In this document: in pieces, positions 32,351-34,250 of the stretch
Layout: each line of letters opens with the position of its first letter
Position numbering within the stretch: the stretch's first letter is position 1
NCBI GenBank assembly: GCA_937931785.1
Contig: CALHAX010000040.1
Coordinates: 1-34,250, forward strand
Length of the DNA stretch: 34,250 nt
From: an uncultured Hyphomicrobiaceae bacterium
GTDB lineage: Bacteria; Pseudomonadota; Alphaproteobacteria; Rhizobiales; CALHAX01
Direction of reading: 5' to 3'
Notes under the pieces: model-generated
Database searches by the model: none
What the model was told of the DNA's origin: nothing
What the model saw: the letters and a program-made list of their open reading frames with translations, nothing else
Translations under genes and position numbers: made by a program

Positions 32351-33958
32351 ATGTCAGACGCCACCGCCCCATCTGTCGAGGACCTGAAAGCGCTGGCTGA
32401 GAGTTCCAAAGCCTGGCCGTTCGAGGAAGCACGTCGCCTGATCAAGCGGCTCGACAAGATGAAGGCACGCCCGGACACGGTGATCTTCGAGACGGGGTAT
32501 GGACCAAGCGGACTGCCACACATCGGCACATTCGGTGAAGTGGCGCGCACATCGATGGTTCGACACGCCTACGAAACGCTGACCGGCGAGACAACACGCC
32601 TGATCTGTTTCTCCGATGATATGGACGGTTTGCGCAAGGTTCCCGACAACGTACCGAACAGGGAAATGCTGGCTGAACATCTGGAAAAACCATTGTCGGT
32701 CGTGCCGAACCCGTTCGATAGCGACGAACCGAGTTTCTCCGCGCACAACAACGCACAGCTCAGAAAATTCCTCGACCAGTTTGGCTTCGAATACGAGTTT
32801 TTATCCGCAACGGAATGCTACAGCAACGGCATGTTCGACGCGACATTACTGAAGATGCTGTCTGCTTACGATGATGTCATGAACATCATCCTGCCGACCA
32901 TCGGCCCGGATCGTCAGAAGACATATTCCCCGTTCCTGCCCATCTGTGCGCGCACCGGCCGTGTTCTGCAGATTCCTATGGAAGCACGCGATGTCGAGGC
33001 GGGGACGGTCAGCTACCGCGACCCCGACACGAACGATCTTGTCACAACGCCAGTTACCGGCGGTAGCGTGAAATGCCAGTGGAAGGCCGACTGGGCCATG
33101 CGGTGGGTGGCACTTGGCGTCGACTATGAGATGGCCGGCAAAGACCTCATCGAATCTGTGAAACTCTCCAGCCGCATTTGTCGGGCGCTTGGCGGCAACC
33201 CTCCGGAAGGCTTCAACTACGAACTCTTCAACGACGAAAAAGGAGAGAAAATTTCCAAGTCGAAAGGCAATGGCCTGACGATCGACGAATGGCTGACCTA
33301 CGCCTCACCAGAAAGCTTGTCGCTCTTCATGTTCCAGAAGCCGAAAACGGCAAAACGGCTCTACTTCGACGTGATCCCCAAAACCGTCGATGAATACCTC
33401 ACGCATCTGGAAAAATTCGACACACTCGATCCGGCTGGACAAATGGCAAGCCCTGTCTGGCACCTCCATGGCGGAACGCCACCTGCACCATCGTCCCCGA
33501 TCAGTTACAATCTGCTGCTCAATCTGGTGAGTGCATCAAACGCTGAAGATACGGACGTTCTCTGGGGCTTCATTCAACGCTATGCCCCGGACGCGACGCC
33601 GGAAAATGCGCCTCAACTGAACCAGCTTGCTGGCTATGCCGTGGCGTATTTCCACGATTTCGTGAAACCCACAAAGTCGTTCCGGACACCGAGCGATCAG
33701 GAACGTGAAGCACTTCAAGATCTTCATGATCGCCTTGCAGATGCCGAACCGGGCACCTCTGGCGAAGACCTGCAAACCGTCGTTTACGACGTCGGCAAAA
33801 CCCATAACTTCGAGAAGTTGCGCGACTGGTTTGGCGCCCTCTACGAAACACTTCTCGGGCAATCCCAGGGGCCACGTTTTGGATCGTTCATCGCATTGTA
33901 CGGTATCGATGAAACCCGCGCCCTGATCGCAAAATCACTGGCAGGGGAACGCACCTGA
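32351..33958 (+). CDS. lysS: Class I lysyl-tRNA synthetase
   Basis: A 535-residue class I lysyl-tRNA synthetase, charging tRNA-Lys in the cytoplasm. The Rossmann motif HIGT is in [20 protein letters not shown] (about residues 50-69), and [10 protein letters not shown] is the KMSKS-type loop at about residues 300-309. The C-terminal helical cage follows. This archaeal-type enzyme replaces the class II LysRS in many alphaproteobacteria, so it is expected rather than anomalous here. The ATG at 32351 opens [18 protein letters not shown], a normal family start. The gene lies divergent from the TerB-like gene, with about 190 bases between the starts. Confidence 0.96.
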   Translation: MSDATAPSVEDLKALAESSKAWPFEEARRLIKRLDKMKARPDTVIFETGYGPSGLPHIGTFGEVARTSMVRHAYETLTGETTRLICFSDDMDGLRKVPDNVPNREMLAEHLEKPLSVVPNPFDSDEPSFSAHNNAQLRKFLDQFGFEYEFLSATECYSNGMFDATLLKMLSAYDDVMNIILPTIGPDRQKTYSPFLPICARTGRVLQIPMEARDVEAGTVSYRDPDTNDLVTTPVTGGSVKCQWKADWAMRWVALGVDYEMAGKDLIESVKLSSRICRALGGNPPEGFNYELFNDEKGEKISKSKGNGLTIDEWLTYASPESLSLFMFQKPKTAKRLYFDVIPKTVDEYLTHLEKFDTLDPAGQMASPVWHLHGGTPPAPSSPISYNLLLNLVSASNAEDTDVLWGFIQRYAPDATPENAPQLNQLAGYAVAYFHDFVKPTKSFRTPSDQEREALQDLHDRLADAEPGTSGEDLQTVVYDVGKTHNFEKLRDWFGALYETLLGQSQGPRFGSFIALYGIDETRALIAKSLAGERT

Positions 33959-33976
33959 CAGGCGTGCAGAACCCGC

Positions 33977-34250
33977 TCACGTTTCGGAATACATATTCAC
34001 CAGTTCACCAACACCTTCGATACTGATCCGGACGGTCCAACCGTCCCTCATCGCGCCAGCGCCAACAGATGTGCCACATGCAATAATGTCACCTGGCTCC
34101 AGTGTCATGTCATGCGAGATGCGGCTGACAATTTCACGTGGCTGATAGAACATGTCGCTCACCGGATAGTTCTGGCGAACCTGCACCTGATCGTCACCTT
34201 CGAGGAACGTCTTGATTGAAAGGCCATCCGGGTTCACATCCGTTGTGATG
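33977..34250 (-). CDS. Fumarylacetoacetate hydrolase-family protein, C-terminal fragment
   Basis: The reading frame is open to the window edge, so only the last 90 or so residues are present. They read TTDVNPDGLSIKTFLEGD, then PREIVSRISHDMTLEPGDIIACGTSVGAGAMRDG, the standard C-terminal pattern of the FAH superfamily (acylpyruvases, hydratases and decarboxylases of keto-acid catabolism). The GT/S-x-GxG stretch corresponds to the conserved GTPxGxG region. It converges on lysS with 18 bases between the stops. The specific substrate cannot be told from this fragment. Confidence 0.88.
   Translation of the reverse strand, partial: ITTDVNPDGLSIKTFLEGDDQVQVRQNYPVSDMFYQPREIVSRISHDMTLEPGDIIACGTSVGAGAMRDGWTVRISIEGVGELVNMYSET

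Noticed and set aside
1-34250. CRISPR arrays, tRNA/rRNA genes, insertion sequences or prophage
   Set aside because: I saw no direct-repeat arrays, no transposase-like or phage-like proteins and no structured RNA consensus apart from the cobalamin riboswitch.

Overview
The window looks like a chromosomal segment of an alphaproteobacterium, probably of the Hyphomicrobiales/Rhizobiales type. I infer this from the gene families: CbtAB cobalt transport under a cobalamin riboswitch, OpgC/OpgH glucan genes, an extensin-like C-domain protein, class I lysyl-tRNA synthetase and dipeptide-type ABC importers. GC content is moderately high and fairly even. I see no rRNA, tRNA, IS element, phage gene or CRISPR array, and no recognisable transcription-factor gene.

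Region 1 (1-2262, minus strand) is a cobalamin operon. A cobalamin riboswitch precedes cbtB, cbtA, a small DUF1636 cysteine protein, cobU/cobP and the start of a CobW-type GTPase. Several of these genes overlap at start and stop. A creatininase-family gene (2429-3193) runs the other way.

Region 2 (3204-9393, minus strand) is an envelope block: opgH (glucan glucosyltransferase), a TTC38-like TPR protein, opgC (glucan succinylation) and a secreted extensin-like protein whose catalytic domain carries a large insertion. opgG is not in the window.

Region 3 (9509-15337) holds what looks like an uncharacterised pathway. On the plus strand it has a medium-chain dehydrogenase, a divergent 6-pyruvoyl-tetrahydropterin-synthase-like protein without the usual catalytic Cys, a GT4 glycosyltransferase and a SAM methyltransferase. 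These face a minus-strand pair, a RibD-type reductase coupled to cytochrome b561. A GTP cyclohydrolase II with a long N-terminal extension is divergent from that pair. I infer that the set makes a glycosylated and possibly methylated pterin-like or pyrimidine-derived compound from GTP.

Region 4 (15469-31743) is a large catabolic and uptake region. Two SDR dehydrogenases diverge from an FMN alpha-hydroxyacid oxidase, a ThDP enzyme, a transthyretin/HIUase-like protein and a DmdA-like THF demethylase. These are followed by a periplasmic binding protein, a terminator-like hairpin, RidA, a SAM methyltransferase and a complete dipeptide-type ABC transporter. Facing them on the minus strand are the two aconitase-X subunits (cis-3-hydroxyproline dehydratase type) and an MFS transporter. 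The combination suggests import and breakdown of a methylated, amino-acid-like compound. The substrate cannot be read from the sequence.

Region 5 (31746-34250) has a TerB-like protein, a class I LysRS gene and the 3' part of a fumarylacetoacetate-hydrolase family gene that runs off the window.
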